This document shows positions 1-6,478 of a stretch of DNA of 8,258 nt, one piece after another. The stretch is from contig DATKRO010000108.1 of assembly GCA_035532115.1 (NCBI GenBank), positions 1 to 8,258 of the forward strand, given 5' to 3'. The notes under the pieces are model-generated. The model worked only from the letters and a program-made list of their open reading frames with translations. It did not search any database and was not told where the DNA came from. This stretch comes from Acaudatibacter sp035532115 (lineage in GTDB: Bacteria > Pseudomonadota > Alphaproteobacteria > Caulobacterales > Caulobacteraceae). Positions within the stretch are counted from its first letter, which is position 1. The number at the start of each line of letters is the position of its first letter. The position numbers and the translations under genes are program-made.

Positions 1-34
1 CGAACTCTTTGCCGTGCCGCGCCGAGCGCCGTGC

Positions 35-63
35 TTGACTCCCGGCCCGGCCTTCCCCAGGTT
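35..63 (+). promoter_or_regulatory. Candidate promoter of the gcv operon (GANTC in -35)
   Basis: TTGACT at 35-40 matches a -35 element. Seventeen bases later CAGGTT (58-63) is a poor -10 candidate. Transcription would start near 70, a few bases before the first aptamer, which is what a riboswitch-controlled transcript needs. The -35 overlaps a GANTC site (GACTC, 37-41), the target of the CcrM methylase in many Alphaproteobacteria. The call rests on position and the -35 only. A start a few bases further upstream is possible if the leader strand of the kink-turn (see riboswitch) includes G65-A66. Confidence 0.4.
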
Positions 64-70
64 CGAGCCG

Positions 71-265
71 ACCCTCGCGGGAGAGACCGAGTCACGCCTG
101 ACTCGGCGCCGAAGGCGCAACCGCCCCGGAAACGCTCAGGCAAAAGGACCGCGCGGGTTGATGAACGCTGGAAAGAGCCAAGGGGCCTCGCCGCCCCGGC
201 GGCTCGCCGAAGGAGCAAGGGCCGGCCGCGCGCCGATCTGGAATCTCTCAGGCCAAGGGACAGCG
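71..265 (+). promoter_or_regulatory. Tandem glycine riboswitch (two aptamers)
   Basis: Two glycine aptamers lie head to tail. Aptamer I (76-153) is closed by CGCGG (76-80) with CCGCG (149-153). It carries the GGGAGAGACC start, a 7-bp stem 87-93/100-106, the conserved GCCGAAGG..GCAACC segment and the closing CGCTCAGGCAAAAGGAC. Aptamer II (166-265) is closed by CGCTG (166-170) with CAGCG (261-265). It shows GGAAAGAGCC, GCCGAAGGAGCAAGGGCC and ATCTCTCAGGCCAAGGGACAG. The leader ACCC (71-74) can pair with GGGT of the linker (155-158), followed by TGATGA (159-164), as in the leader-linker kink-turn known from this class. Riboswitches of this class upstream of gcvT usually switch expression on when glycine is abundant, and the gcv operon directly downstream agrees. 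Confidence 0.95.
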
Positions 266-321
266 GGGGCGTCGGAGACGGCCGCGCGGGCTGTCATCGT
301 CGTCCCAGCGGAGTTCCGTCC
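266..321 (+). promoter_or_regulatory. Riboswitch expression platform / gcvT 5' leader
   Basis: This 56-nt segment joins aptamer II to the gcvT start. It has no T-tract, so an intrinsic terminator is unlikely and control is probably at translation initiation. GTCGGA at 271-276 is complementary to TCCGAC at 325-330, just after the TTG start codon. Their pairing would enclose the ribosome binding site (310-313) and start codon. The pairing partners are seen in the sequence; the switching mechanism is inferred. Confidence 0.5.
310..313 (+). promoter_or_regulatory. Ribosome binding site deciding the gcvT TTG start
   Basis: GGAG sits 8 bases before TTG (322-324). The first in-frame ATG (385) lies after the conserved N-terminal TPL..AHRAMGGRM stretch and would truncate the protein, so this site supports the TTG start. 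Confidence 0.65.
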
Positions 322-1491
322 TTGTCCGACCCGGCGTCCCCACCCGCCCCCCAGACCACGCCCCTGACCGAGGCGCACAGGGCCATGGGCGGGCGCATGA
401 CCGCCTTCGCCGGCTACGAGATGCCTGTCCAGTACGCCGACGGCATCCTCAAGGAGCACCTCTGGACCCGGGCGCACGCCGGCCTCTTCGACGTCTCGCA
501 CATGGGCCCCGCGATCCTGCGCCTGAAGCGCCGCAGCGGCGATGCCGACGCCGACCATGCCGCGGTGGCGGCCCTGGTCGAGCCGCTGGTCTGCGGCGAC
601 CTCCAGGGTCTGAAGCGCGGCCAGTTGCGCTATACGCTGCTGCTCAACGACGAGGGCGGCGTGCAGGACGACCTGATGATCGGCCGCCCGGCCGAAGACG
701 ATCGCCAGGGCCTGCTGCAGATCGTGGTCAATGCGGCGACCAAGGCCGCGGACTTCGCGCGGATCGCCGCCGCGGCAGGGGGATCGGCCGAGCTGATCCG
801 CGCCGACGACCGCGGCCTCCTCGCTCTGCAAGGCCCGGACGCGGCGGCGGTGCTCGCCGAACTCTTCCCCGCGGCCGGCGACCTCGGCTTCATGACCATG
901 ACGGCGGCGGGACGCGAGGGCGAGGAGGTTCTGGTCTCGCGCTGCGGCTACACCGGCGAGGACGGCTTCGAGATCCTGGTTCCGGCGTCGGCCGCGCGCG
1001 GCCTCTGGGACCGGCTCGCCGGCGACGAGCGGGTGCGTCCGGTCGGTCTGGGCGCACGCGACTCGCTGCGCCTGGAGGCCGGCCTGCCGCTCTACGGCCA
1101 CGACCTCGACGAGACCACCTCGCCGGTGGAGGCCGGGCTGGAGTTCGCCATCTCGGCGCGTCGCCGCAAGGCCGCGGACTTCCCCGGCGCGGCGCGCATC
1201 CTCGGCGAACTCGGCGCGGGGGTGCGACGGCGCCGGGTGGGCCTGCGTGTCCTCGAGGGGGCGCCGGCGCGCGAGGGGGCGCCGATCGCCGACGCGAGCG
1301 GCGCCATCGTCGGCCGCGTCACCAGCGGCGGCTTCTCGCCCAGTCTGGGCGCCCCGATCGCCATGGGCTACGCACCCCCCGGCCTGGCGCAGCCCGGCGC
1401 CGGGCTCGCCGTCGTCGTGCGCGGCAAGCGCCAGGGCGCCGAGGTCGCGCCGCTGCCCTTCGTCCCGCACCGCTATCGCCGCAAGACCTGA
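322..1491 (+). CDS. gcvT: Glycine cleavage system T protein (aminomethyltransferase)
   Basis: T protein takes the aminomethyl group from the lipoyl arm of H protein, releases ammonia and passes the one-carbon unit to tetrahydrofolate. The product has 389 residues, near the usual 360-380. Visible family motifs are FAGYEMPVQY (29-38), GLFDVSHMG (54-62), the acidic GGVQDD segment (112-117) that in this family contains the Asp needed for catalysis, and GLGARDSLRLEAGLPLYGHDL (242-262). The C-terminal domain has GRVTSGGFSPSLG. The TTG start is chosen because GGAG lies 8 bases upstream and the next ATG cuts into the conserved N terminus; CTG at 364 is a weaker alternative. It is the first gene under the glycine riboswitch. 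Its TGA (1489-1491) touches the AAGGAG ribosome site of gcvH. There is no sign of damage. Confidence 0.95.
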   Translation: MSDPASPPAPQTTPLTEAHRAMGGRMTAFAGYEMPVQYADGILKEHLWTRAHAGLFDVSHMGPAILRLKRRSGDADADHAAVAALVEPLVCGDLQGLKRGQLRYTLLLNDEGGVQDDLMIGRPAEDDRQGLLQIVVNAATKAADFARIAAAAGGSAELIRADDRGLLALQGPDAAAVLAELFPAAGDLGFMTMTAAGREGEEVLVSRCGYTGEDGFEILVPASAARGLWDRLAGDERVRPVGLGARDSLRLEAGLPLYGHDLDETTSPVEAGLEFAISARRRKAADFPGAARILGELGAGVRRRRVGLRVLEGAPAREGAPIADASGAIVGRVTSGGFSPSLGAPIAMGYAPPGLAQPGAGLAVVVRGKRQGAEVAPLPFVPHRYRRKT

Positions 1492-1500
1492 AGGAGCTTC

Positions 1501-1866
1501 ATGCGCTTTTCCAAGGATCACGAATGGGTCGAGCCCGACGGCGGCGAAGCGGCCATCGGCATCACCGCATACGCCGCCGAACAGCTCGGCGACGTGGTGT
1601 TCATCGAGCTGCCTGAGCTGGGCAGGAAGGTGAAGGCCGGCGAGCCCCTGGCCGTCGTCGAGAGCGTCAAGGCCGCCTCGGACGTGTTCTCGCCGGTTGC
1701 GGGAGAGGTGATCGCGGTGAACGCCTCCCTGCCCGGTTCCCCCGAGACGGTGAACGCCGAACCCGAGCGGGACGGCTGGCTGGTGAAGCTGAAGCTCGCC
1801 GACCCCGCGGAGGCCGACGCGCTGATGGACCGGCACGCCTACGAAGCCTTCCTGGCGGCGCTGTGA
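1501..1866 (+). CDS. gcvH: Glycine cleavage system H protein (lipoyl carrier)
   Basis: H protein is the mobile lipoyl carrier that shuttles the aminomethyl intermediate from P to T protein and is re-oxidised by L protein. The product has 121 residues, the normal length. It opens with the usual F(S)KDHEWVE stretch (3-11), followed by GITAYAAEQLGDVVFIELPELG (20-41). The lipoylated lysine is K57 within VVESVKAASD, and SPVAGEV with a later VNA..PE match the rest of the hammerhead lipoyl fold. AAGGAG at 1491-1496, overlapping the gcvT stop, is an excellent ribosome site for the ATG at 1501. The gene ends 22 bases before gcvPA. Lipoate must be attached by LipB/LipA or LplA encoded elsewhere. Confidence 0.97.
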   Translation: MRFSKDHEWVEPDGGEAAIGITAYAAEQLGDVVFIELPELGRKVKAGEPLAVVESVKAASDVFSPVAGEVIAVNASLPGSPETVNAEPERDGWLVKLKLADPAEADALMDRHAYEAFLAAL

Positions 1867-1888
1867 CCTCGAAGGGACCCGCAGTCTG

Positions 1889-3235
1889 ATGCGCTATCTC
1901 CCTCTCACCGACGCCGACCGCGCCGAAATGCTCGCCGTGGTGCGCGCGCCCAGCGTCGAGGCGCTGTTCGAGGACGTGCCGGCGGCCACGCGCCTTTCCG
2001 GCGATCTCGACCTGCCGCCGCACCAGGGCGAACTGGAGGTGGAGCGGGCGCTCGCCGGCCTCGCGGCGCGCAACCGGGCGGCGGGCGCGGGACCGTTCTT
2101 CTGCGGCGCGGGGGCCTATCGCCACCATGTCCCGGCCAGCGTCGACCACATCATCCAGCGCTCGGAGTTCCTCACCAGCTATACGCCCTACCAGCCCGAG
2201 ATCGCCCAGGGCACCTTGCAGGTGCTGTTCGAGTTCCAGACCCAGGTCGCGGCGCTCACCGGACTGCCGGTGGCCAACGCCTCGATGTACGACGGCTCCA
2301 CGGCCTGCGCCGAGGCGGTGATGATGGCCGCCCGCGTCACCCGGCGCCGCAAGGCGATCCTCTCGGGCGGCCTGCATCCGCACTATGCCGAGGCGGCCTG
2401 GACGCTGGCGCACAGCGCGGGCGTCGTCACCCGCCGCCTGCCCGCCGCCGTCGACGCCGAGCGCGCGGTCGTGGAGGCCATCGACACCGAGACCGCCTGC
2501 GTCGTGGTGCAGACGCCCAACGTCTTCGGGACCGCCAGCGAGCTTGGCGCCATCGCCGAGGCGGCGCACGCCGCCGGGGCGCTGATGGTGGTCGTCACCA
2601 CCGAGGCGGTTTCGTTCGGGCTCCTGAAGCCGCCCGGCGCGATGGGCGCGGACATCGCCGTCGCCGAGGGCCAGTCGATCGGCAACCCGCTGAGCTTCGG
2701 AGGCCCCTACGTCGGCCTCTTCGCCGCTCGCGAGGCGTTCGTGCGCCAGATGCCGGGCCGCCTCTGCGGCGAGACCCGGGACGCCGAGGGCCGGCGCGGC
2801 TTCGTGCTCACCCTCTCGACGCGCGAGCAGCATATCCGCCGCGAGAAGGCGACCTCCAACATCTGCACCAACTCGGGCCTGTGCGCCCTCGCCTTCTCGA
2901 TCCACATGACCCTCCTGGGCGAGACCGGCCTGCGCCGGCTGGCCGCCCTCAACCATGCCCGCGCCCGCCGCCTGCGGGACGCCCTGGAGGCGCTCCCCCG
3001 GGTAGAGGTGCTGACGCCGCGCTTCTTCAACGAACTGGCGCTGCGCCTGCCGCGGCCGGCCGCGGCGGTGGTCGAGGCGCTGGCGGCGGCCGGCATCGTC
3101 GCCGGCGTGCCCTTCTCCCGCCTCGATCCGCGCGCCGGCCTGGACGACGTTCTCCTGGTCTGCGCCACCGAGACCACCACCGACGACGACATCGCCGCCC
3201 TCGCGCGCGGCCTCGCTGCGGAGACCGCGCCATGA
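1889..3235 (+). CDS. gcvPA: Glycine dehydrogenase (decarboxylating) P protein, alpha subunit
   Basis: This is the N-terminal half of the P protein, which in this organism is split into two chains. Together with GcvPB it decarboxylates glycine and loads the aminomethyl group onto lipoyl-H protein. The 448 residues match the usual length of the alpha subunit. Family blocks are FLTSYTPYQPE (94-104) followed by AQGTLQ, NASMYDGSTA, GQS.GNPLSFGGPY and REQHIRREKATSNICTN (312-328). The catalytic PLP lysine is not expected here; it is in GcvPB. AAGGGA lies 11 bases before the ATG. The last codons overlap the next gene by ATGA (3232-3235), which suggests coupled translation and equimolar subunits. Confidence 0.96.
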   Translation: MRYLPLTDADRAEMLAVVRAPSVEALFEDVPAATRLSGDLDLPPHQGELEVERALAGLAARNRAAGAGPFFCGAGAYRHHVPASVDHIIQRSEFLTSYTPYQPEIAQGTLQVLFEFQTQVAALTGLPVANASMYDGSTACAEAVMMAARVTRRRKAILSGGLHPHYAEAAWTLAHSAGVVTRRLPAAVDAERAVVEAIDTETACVVVQTPNVFGTASELGAIAEAAHAAGALMVVVTTEAVSFGLLKPPGAMGADIAVAEGQSIGNPLSFGGPYVGLFAAREAFVRQMPGRLCGETRDAEGRRGFVLTLSTREQHIRREKATSNICTNSGLCALAFSIHMTLLGETGLRRLAALNHARARRLRDALEALPRVEVLTPRFFNELALRLPRPAAAVVEALAAAGIVAGVPFSRLDPRAGLDDVLLVCATETTTDDDIAALARGLAAETAP

Positions 3236-4788
3236 CCGTGCTGAGCGTCGGCCGTCCCACTCGTCCGGAGTCTGCCACGCAGACTCCGTCCGCGTCGCGC
3301 GGCCATGGGCTGGTGCAGGAGGAGCCGCTGATCTTCGAACTCGGCGGCTGGGATAAGTCCGGCGTCGACCTGCCCAAGCCGGCGCTCGACGCCGCCGATC
3401 TCGGCGATCTGGTGCGCTGCGAGCCGATCGGCCTTCCCGGCCTCTCCGAGCCGGAGACGCTGCGCCACTACGTGCGGCTGAGCCAGAAGAACCACGCCAT
3501 CGATCTGGCCATGTATCCGCTGGGCTCGTGCACCATGAAGCACAACCCGCGCCTGGGCGAGAAGCTGGCGCGGCTGCCGGGCTTTGCCGATCTGCACCCG
3601 CTGCAGCCGCTCCAGACGGTGCAGGGCGCGCTGGAGCTGATGGACGCCCTCGCCCACTGGCTGAAGACGCTGACCGGCTTGCCGGCCGTGGCGCTCTCGC
3701 CCAAGGCCGGCGCCCATGGCGAACTCTGCGGCCTGCTCGCCATCCGCGCCGCGCACGAGGCCAGGGGCGACGCCCGGCGCACCGTGCTCGCGCCCACCTC
3801 GGCGCATGGCACCAATCCGGCCACCGCGGCGCTCGCCGGCTATGCGGTGACCGAGATCGGCCAGACGGCCGACGGCCACGTCGACCTCGCCGACCTCGCC
3901 GCCAAGCTGGGGCCGCACGTCGCCGCGGTTATGGTCACCAACCCCAACACCTGCGGCCTCTTCGAGCGCGAGGTCCTGGAGATCGCCCGCCTCACCCACG
4001 CGGCCGGGGCCTATTTCTACTGCGACGGCGCCAACTTCAACGCCATCGTCGGCAGGGTGCGGCCCGGCGACCTGGGCGTCGACGCCATGCACATCAACCT
4101 GCACAAGACCTTCTCGACCCCGCACGGCGGCGGCGGCCCCGGCGCGGGGCCGGTCGTGTTCAGCGCCGCGCTTGCGCCCTACGCGCCGCGGCCCTGGCTG
4201 GTGCGCGGCCCGCAGGGACTGGCGCTCGCCGAGCACGCGAGCGGCGAGGCGGCGGCCGGCTTCGGCCGGCTCTGCGCCTTCCACGGCCAGATGGGCATGT
4301 ACGTGCGCGCCCTCGCCTACATGATGAGCCACGGCGCCGACGGCCTGCGGCAAGTGGCGGAGGACGCGGTGCTCGCCGCCAACTACGTGAAGGCGCGGCT
4401 CTCGGGCGCGCTGACGCCGGCGTTCCCGCAAGGGTTCTGCATGCACGAGGCGCTCTTCGACGACGCCTGGCTGGAAGGGACGGGCATCTCCACCCTCGAC
4501 GTCGCCAAGGCGCTGATCGACGAGGGCTTCCACCCGATGACCATGTACTTCCCGCTGGTGGTGCATGGGGCCATGCTGATCGAGCCGACCGAATCCGAGC
4601 CGAAGCGCGAACTCGACCGGTTCTGCGACGCCCTGCTGGAGCTGGCGGGCGCCGTGCGCGCCGGCGACGTGGCGCGCTTCAAGGGCGCCCCCTATTTCGC
4701 GCCGCTGCGCCGGCTCGACGAGACCGCCGCGGCGCGCCGGCCGCGCCTCGCCTGGACCCCTGAGGCGCCCACGCCACAGCCGAGCTGA
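3232..4788 (+). CDS. gcvPB: Glycine dehydrogenase (decarboxylating) P protein, beta subunit
   Basis: This is the PLP-binding half of the split P protein; with GcvPA it performs glycine decarboxylation. The product has 518 residues, normal for the beta subunit. The Schiff-base lysine is K292 in HINLHKTFSTPHGGGGPG (287-304). Other PLP-site blocks are YPLGSCTMKHNP (95-106), TSAHGTNPA (189-197) and YCDGANFNA, whose D265 should contact the pyridine nitrogen. The ATG is in a 4-base overlap with the gcvPA stop, with GGAG at 3220-3223. Residues 8-24 are a poorly conserved linker before EEPLIFELG, and its DNA contains a perfect 10-bp palindrome (3266-3288). The TGA stop overlaps a GANTC site (4787-4791). 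This is the last gene of the operon. Confidence 0.96.
   Translation: MTVLSVGRPTRPESATQTPSASRGHGLVQEEPLIFELGGWDKSGVDLPKPALDAADLGDLVRCEPIGLPGLSEPETLRHYVRLSQKNHAIDLAMYPLGSCTMKHNPRLGEKLARLPGFADLHPLQPLQTVQGALELMDALAHWLKTLTGLPAVALSPKAGAHGELCGLLAIRAAHEARGDARRTVLAPTSAHGTNPATAALAGYAVTEIGQTADGHVDLADLAAKLGPHVAAVMVTNPNTCGLFEREVLEIARLTHAAGAYFYCDGANFNAIVGRVRPGDLGVDAMHINLHKTFSTPHGGGGPGAGPVVFSAALAPYAPRPWLVRGPQGLALAEHASGEAAAGFGRLCAFHGQMGMYVRALAYMMSHGADGLRQVAEDAVLAANYVKARLSGALTPAFPQGFCMHEALFDDAWLEGTGISTLDVAKALIDEGFHPMTMYFPLVVHGAMLIEPTESEPKRELDRFCDALLELAGAVRAGDVARFKGAPYFAPLRRLDETAAARRPRLAWTPEAPTPQPS
3266..3288 (+). repeat. Perfect palindromic element within gcvPB 5' coding region
   Basis: CGGAGTCTGC (3266-3275) and GCAGACTCCG (3279-3288) form a perfect 10-bp stem with a 3-base loop. 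Each arm holds one GANTC site (3268-3272 and 3282-3286). It encodes about residues 12-19 of GcvPB, in the variable linker between the start and the first conserved block, so the reading frame is kept. The form suggests a small mobile palindromic repeat that landed in a tolerant part of a gene. Only one copy is present in this window, so its repeat status is inferred. Confidence 0.6.
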
Positions 4789-4812
4789 ATCGCCGGCGCT
4801 CTCGCGCGCCCT

Positions 4813-4847
4813 GGCTCGCCCCTCTAGGCGGCGCGGCCGGGCGAACC
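4813..4847 (+). terminator. Weak candidate terminator hairpin after gcvPB
   Basis: GGCTCGCCC (4813-4821) can pair with GGGCGAACC (4839-4847) with one mismatch, leaving a 17-base GC-rich loop. No T-tract follows, so intrinsic termination is doubtful. The rest of the 120-bp gap (4789-4908) shows no clear promoter for the following gene. Confidence 0.25.
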
Positions 4848-4908
4848 ATATCTGGGCCTGGCAGGCGCGTCTCCGCGTGCGCGTCCGCACCCGAACCTTG
4901 AAGAGCCC

Positions 4909-5436
4909 ATGTCCTTCGCGAGCCTTCGCACGGCCGCTCGCTGGCGCAGCGCGCCGGCAATGCCGCTCTGGCGCCGGCTGGGGCGCCGGCTGCGCCGCGG
5001 CCTGGCGCTCGGTCTCGGCTTCGCTCTCGTCGGCGTCGGCGCGGTGGGCGCGGTGCTGCCGGGGCATCTCGGCGTGCCGGTGCTGGCGCTGGGCCTGGGG
5101 GTGGTGCTGCGCTCGTCGTTCCGCGCCCGGCGCCACTTCATCGGCCTGAAGCGGCGTCACCCCAACCTGATCGTGCCGATCCGGCGGTTGCTGCGCCGCG
5201 AGCCGGAGGTCGTCCCGGTGCTCTGGCAGCAGGCGCTGCGCTTCGAGCGCCGCCTCGTGCCGCGCCGCTGGCGCTTCCTGGCCAGGGCGAGGCGCAGCCG
5301 CAGGCGCCGCCCGCTCGCCTCGTCGCGCCCCTTTCACCCCCGCGTCGCGGGGAAGGATGAAGGGATTTCCTCCTCACCCGTGCAACGGGGGAGGTGGCGC
5401 TCGGCGCGGCAGCGCCGGGCGCCGGAGGGGGCTTAG
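4909..5436 (+). CDS. Small basic membrane protein, PGPGW-like, unknown function
   Basis: The 175-residue product has a basic N terminus, a hydrophobic hairpin (about 32-49 and 54-67) broken by LPGHLG (50-55), then SFRARRHF (70-77), RRHP (82-85) and a basic tail with RRLLRREPEVVPV (92-104). The pattern of a TM segment, LPG, a second hydrophobic run ending in a (S/E)F.AR motif resembles the PGPGW family of putative transmembrane proteins, whose function I do not know. ATG 4909 has no strong ribosome site; ATG 4960 (M18, MPLWRRLGRR) is an alternative start that keeps all of the core. From about residue 140 onward the coding sequence lies in the dispersed repeat at 5326-5432, so the last ~36 residues are probably acquired and not part of the conserved protein. 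Its TAG (5434-5436) overlaps the atpF stop on the other strand. It may be co-transcribed with gcv or independent. Confidence 0.65.
   Translation: MSFASLRTAARWRSAPAMPLWRRLGRRLRRGLALGLGFALVGVGAVGAVLPGHLGVPVLALGLGVVLRSSFRARRHFIGLKRRHPNLIVPIRRLLRREPEVVPVLWQQALRFERRLVPRRWRFLARARRSRRRRPLASSRPFHPRVAGKDEGISSSPVQRGRWRSARQRRAPEGA
5326..5432 (+). repeat. Dispersed palindromic repeat, copy 1 (short form)
   Basis: About 107 bp that match, in inverted orientation, the segment at 8054-8193. The shared core includes CCCCGCG-T-CGCGGGG (7-bp stem), the stem 5372-5381/5385-5394 (10 bp with one mismatch, loop GCA) and CGGCGC-GGCA-GCGCCG. Compared with copy 2 it lacks 31 bases at a short CCCCGCG duplication and is 2 bases shorter near 5353-5366. 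It lies between two convergent genes and codes for the C terminus of the plus-strand one. The hairpins could end transcription from either side, although no T-tract is present. GC-rich repeats of this appearance are frequent between genes in Alphaproteobacteria, as I recall. Confidence 0.85.
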
Positions 5437-5930
5437 CGCCGCCCGAGCTTGGCGGGGATGCGGGCCAGGGCCGCATCGACCAGCGGGTCGGTGGTGGCGG
5501 CGGCGAGGCGGGCGGCGAGCACCTTCTCGGCGGCCCGGGCGGCCAGGTCGGCGGCGGCGGCCTTCACCTCGGCGGCGGCCTGGGCCTCGGCCAGGGCGAT
5601 CCGCCGCTCGGCCTGGGCGCCGCGGCGCCGGACCTCGTCCTCGAGCTGGGACTTGGCCTCGACGCCGAGGCGCTCGGCCTCGAGCCTCGCCGCCTCCAGC
5701 ATCGCCGCGGCGTCGTGCTCGGTCTCCTCGCGCCGGACCTTGATCTGCGCCAGCAGCGCCTCGGCCTCCTCGCGCAGCTTGGTCGCTTCGTCGAGCTGGG
5801 CGCGGATCTTGCCGGCGCGGGCGTCGAGGGCGGCGATCGCCATGCCCGGAACCTTCATCCACACCATGAAGCCGACGAGCAGGACGAGCCCGACGAACTC
5901 CCAAAGGTGCGCGTCCTGCAAGATGTCCAT
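5433..5930 (-). CDS. atpF: ATP synthase FO subunit b
   Basis: Subunit b forms, with b', the peripheral stalk that holds the F1 head against the a subunit. The 165-residue product has a single N-terminal membrane segment (about 9-27, ending WMKVPGMAIAALDAR), then a long charged, Ala/Glu/Arg-rich coiled coil to the C terminus. Length and layout are normal. ATG 5930 is chosen because it lies 8 bases after the b' stop and gives the usual short MDILQ start; GTG 5942, overlapping the b' stop as GTGA, would add four residues. No canonical ribosome site is visible, so translation is probably coupled to b'. It is the last gene of the FO operon. Its TAA (5435-5433) overlaps by two bases the TAG of the convergent gene and abuts repeat copy 1. 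Confidence 0.92.
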   Translation of the reverse strand: MDILQDAHLWEFVGLVLLVGFMVWMKVPGMAIAALDARAGKIRAQLDEATKLREEAEALLAQIKVRREETEHDAAAMLEAARLEAERLGVEAKSQLEDEVRRRGAQAERRIALAEAQAAAEVKAAAADLAARAAEKVLAARLAAATTDPLVDAALARIPAKLGRR

Positions 5931-5938
5931 GGACCCGC

Positions 5939-6469
5939 TCACTCGACGCCCGCCAGGGCGCGCTCGATTTCGGCGGCGTCGGGGGCCGCGCCGGTGAGTC
6001 TTCCCACCATGGCCTCGGCGGCCTCGGCGGCGACGCTGCGCACCTGGGCCATGGCCCGGGCGCGGGCGGCGGCGATGCGGGCCTCGGCCTCGGCCATGAT
6101 CTCGCCCAGCCGCGCCGTCTCGGCGGCCCGGCTCCTCGCCGCCTCGGCCGCGGCGGCCGCCCTGGCGTCGAGGGCCAGCCGCTGCGAGCGCGACCGGGCC
6201 TGCGCCAGCTCCTCGGCGGCGGTCCGGCTCTGCGCCTCGGCCTCGTCGCGCAGGCGCCGCGCCTGGCCGATGTCGCCGGCGATCCTGTCCTCGCGCGCGG
6301 CGATGGCGCCGCCGACCCTGGGCACGAACACCTTGGTGAAGAGCAGCACCAGGATGGCGAAGATGATCGTCATGTAGATCATCTCGCCCGGCCACTGCGA
6401 GGCGTCGAACTGCGGCAGGGCGCCGCCGCCCTGCTCGATGGCGTTGGTGGCGCTGGAAAGCGCGGCCAT
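5939..6469 (-). CDS. atpF': ATP synthase FO subunit b'
   Basis: This is the second, divergent stalk subunit found in Alphaproteobacteria, cyanobacteria and chloroplasts, which pairs with b. The 176 residues start with a Gly/Ala-rich leader, then FDASQWPGEM (21-30), one membrane segment (about 30-49) and VPRVGGAIAARED (49-61), typical of b', followed by an Ala/Arg/Glu coiled coil. Being a b' and not a second b is supported by the QFD..W leader, the KVFVPR stretch and its position between c and b. It starts 9 bases after the c stop without a recognisable ribosome site, so coupling to atpE is likely. It is also known as atpG or atpF2 in some genomes. Confidence 0.92.
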   Translation of the reverse strand: MAALSSATNAIEQGGGALPQFDASQWPGEMIYMTIIFAILVLLFTKVFVPRVGGAIAAREDRIAGDIGQARRLRDEAEAQSRTAAEELAQARSRSQRLALDARAAAAAEAARSRAAETARLGEIMAEAEARIAAARARAMAQVRSVAAEAAEAMVGRLTGAAPDAAEIERALAGVE

Positions 6470-6478
6470 GGCGAGGGA

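Noticed and set aside
31..321. Extension of the gcvT frame upstream through the riboswitch
   Set aside because: The frame is open by chance; the region folds as two glycine aptamers and GGAG with TTG 322 gives a normal N terminus.
136..1836. Minus-strand open frame of 566 codons opposite the riboswitch, gcvT and gcvH
   Set aside because: No recognisable domain, low-complexity composition, and the opposite strand encodes unmistakable GcvT and GcvH.
2707..5337. Very long minus-strand open frame (876 codons) opposite gcvPA, gcvPB and the small membrane protein
   Set aside because: Its translation is rich in Arg, Gly, Ala, His and Gln without any domain, and it lies opposite genes with clear family motifs. 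Long antisense frames are common at this GC content.
5326..5432. Repeat copy 1 as a CRISPR or insertion sequence
   Set aside because: There is no array of regular repeats and spacers, no transposase and no target duplication visible; it is a short palindromic dispersed repeat.
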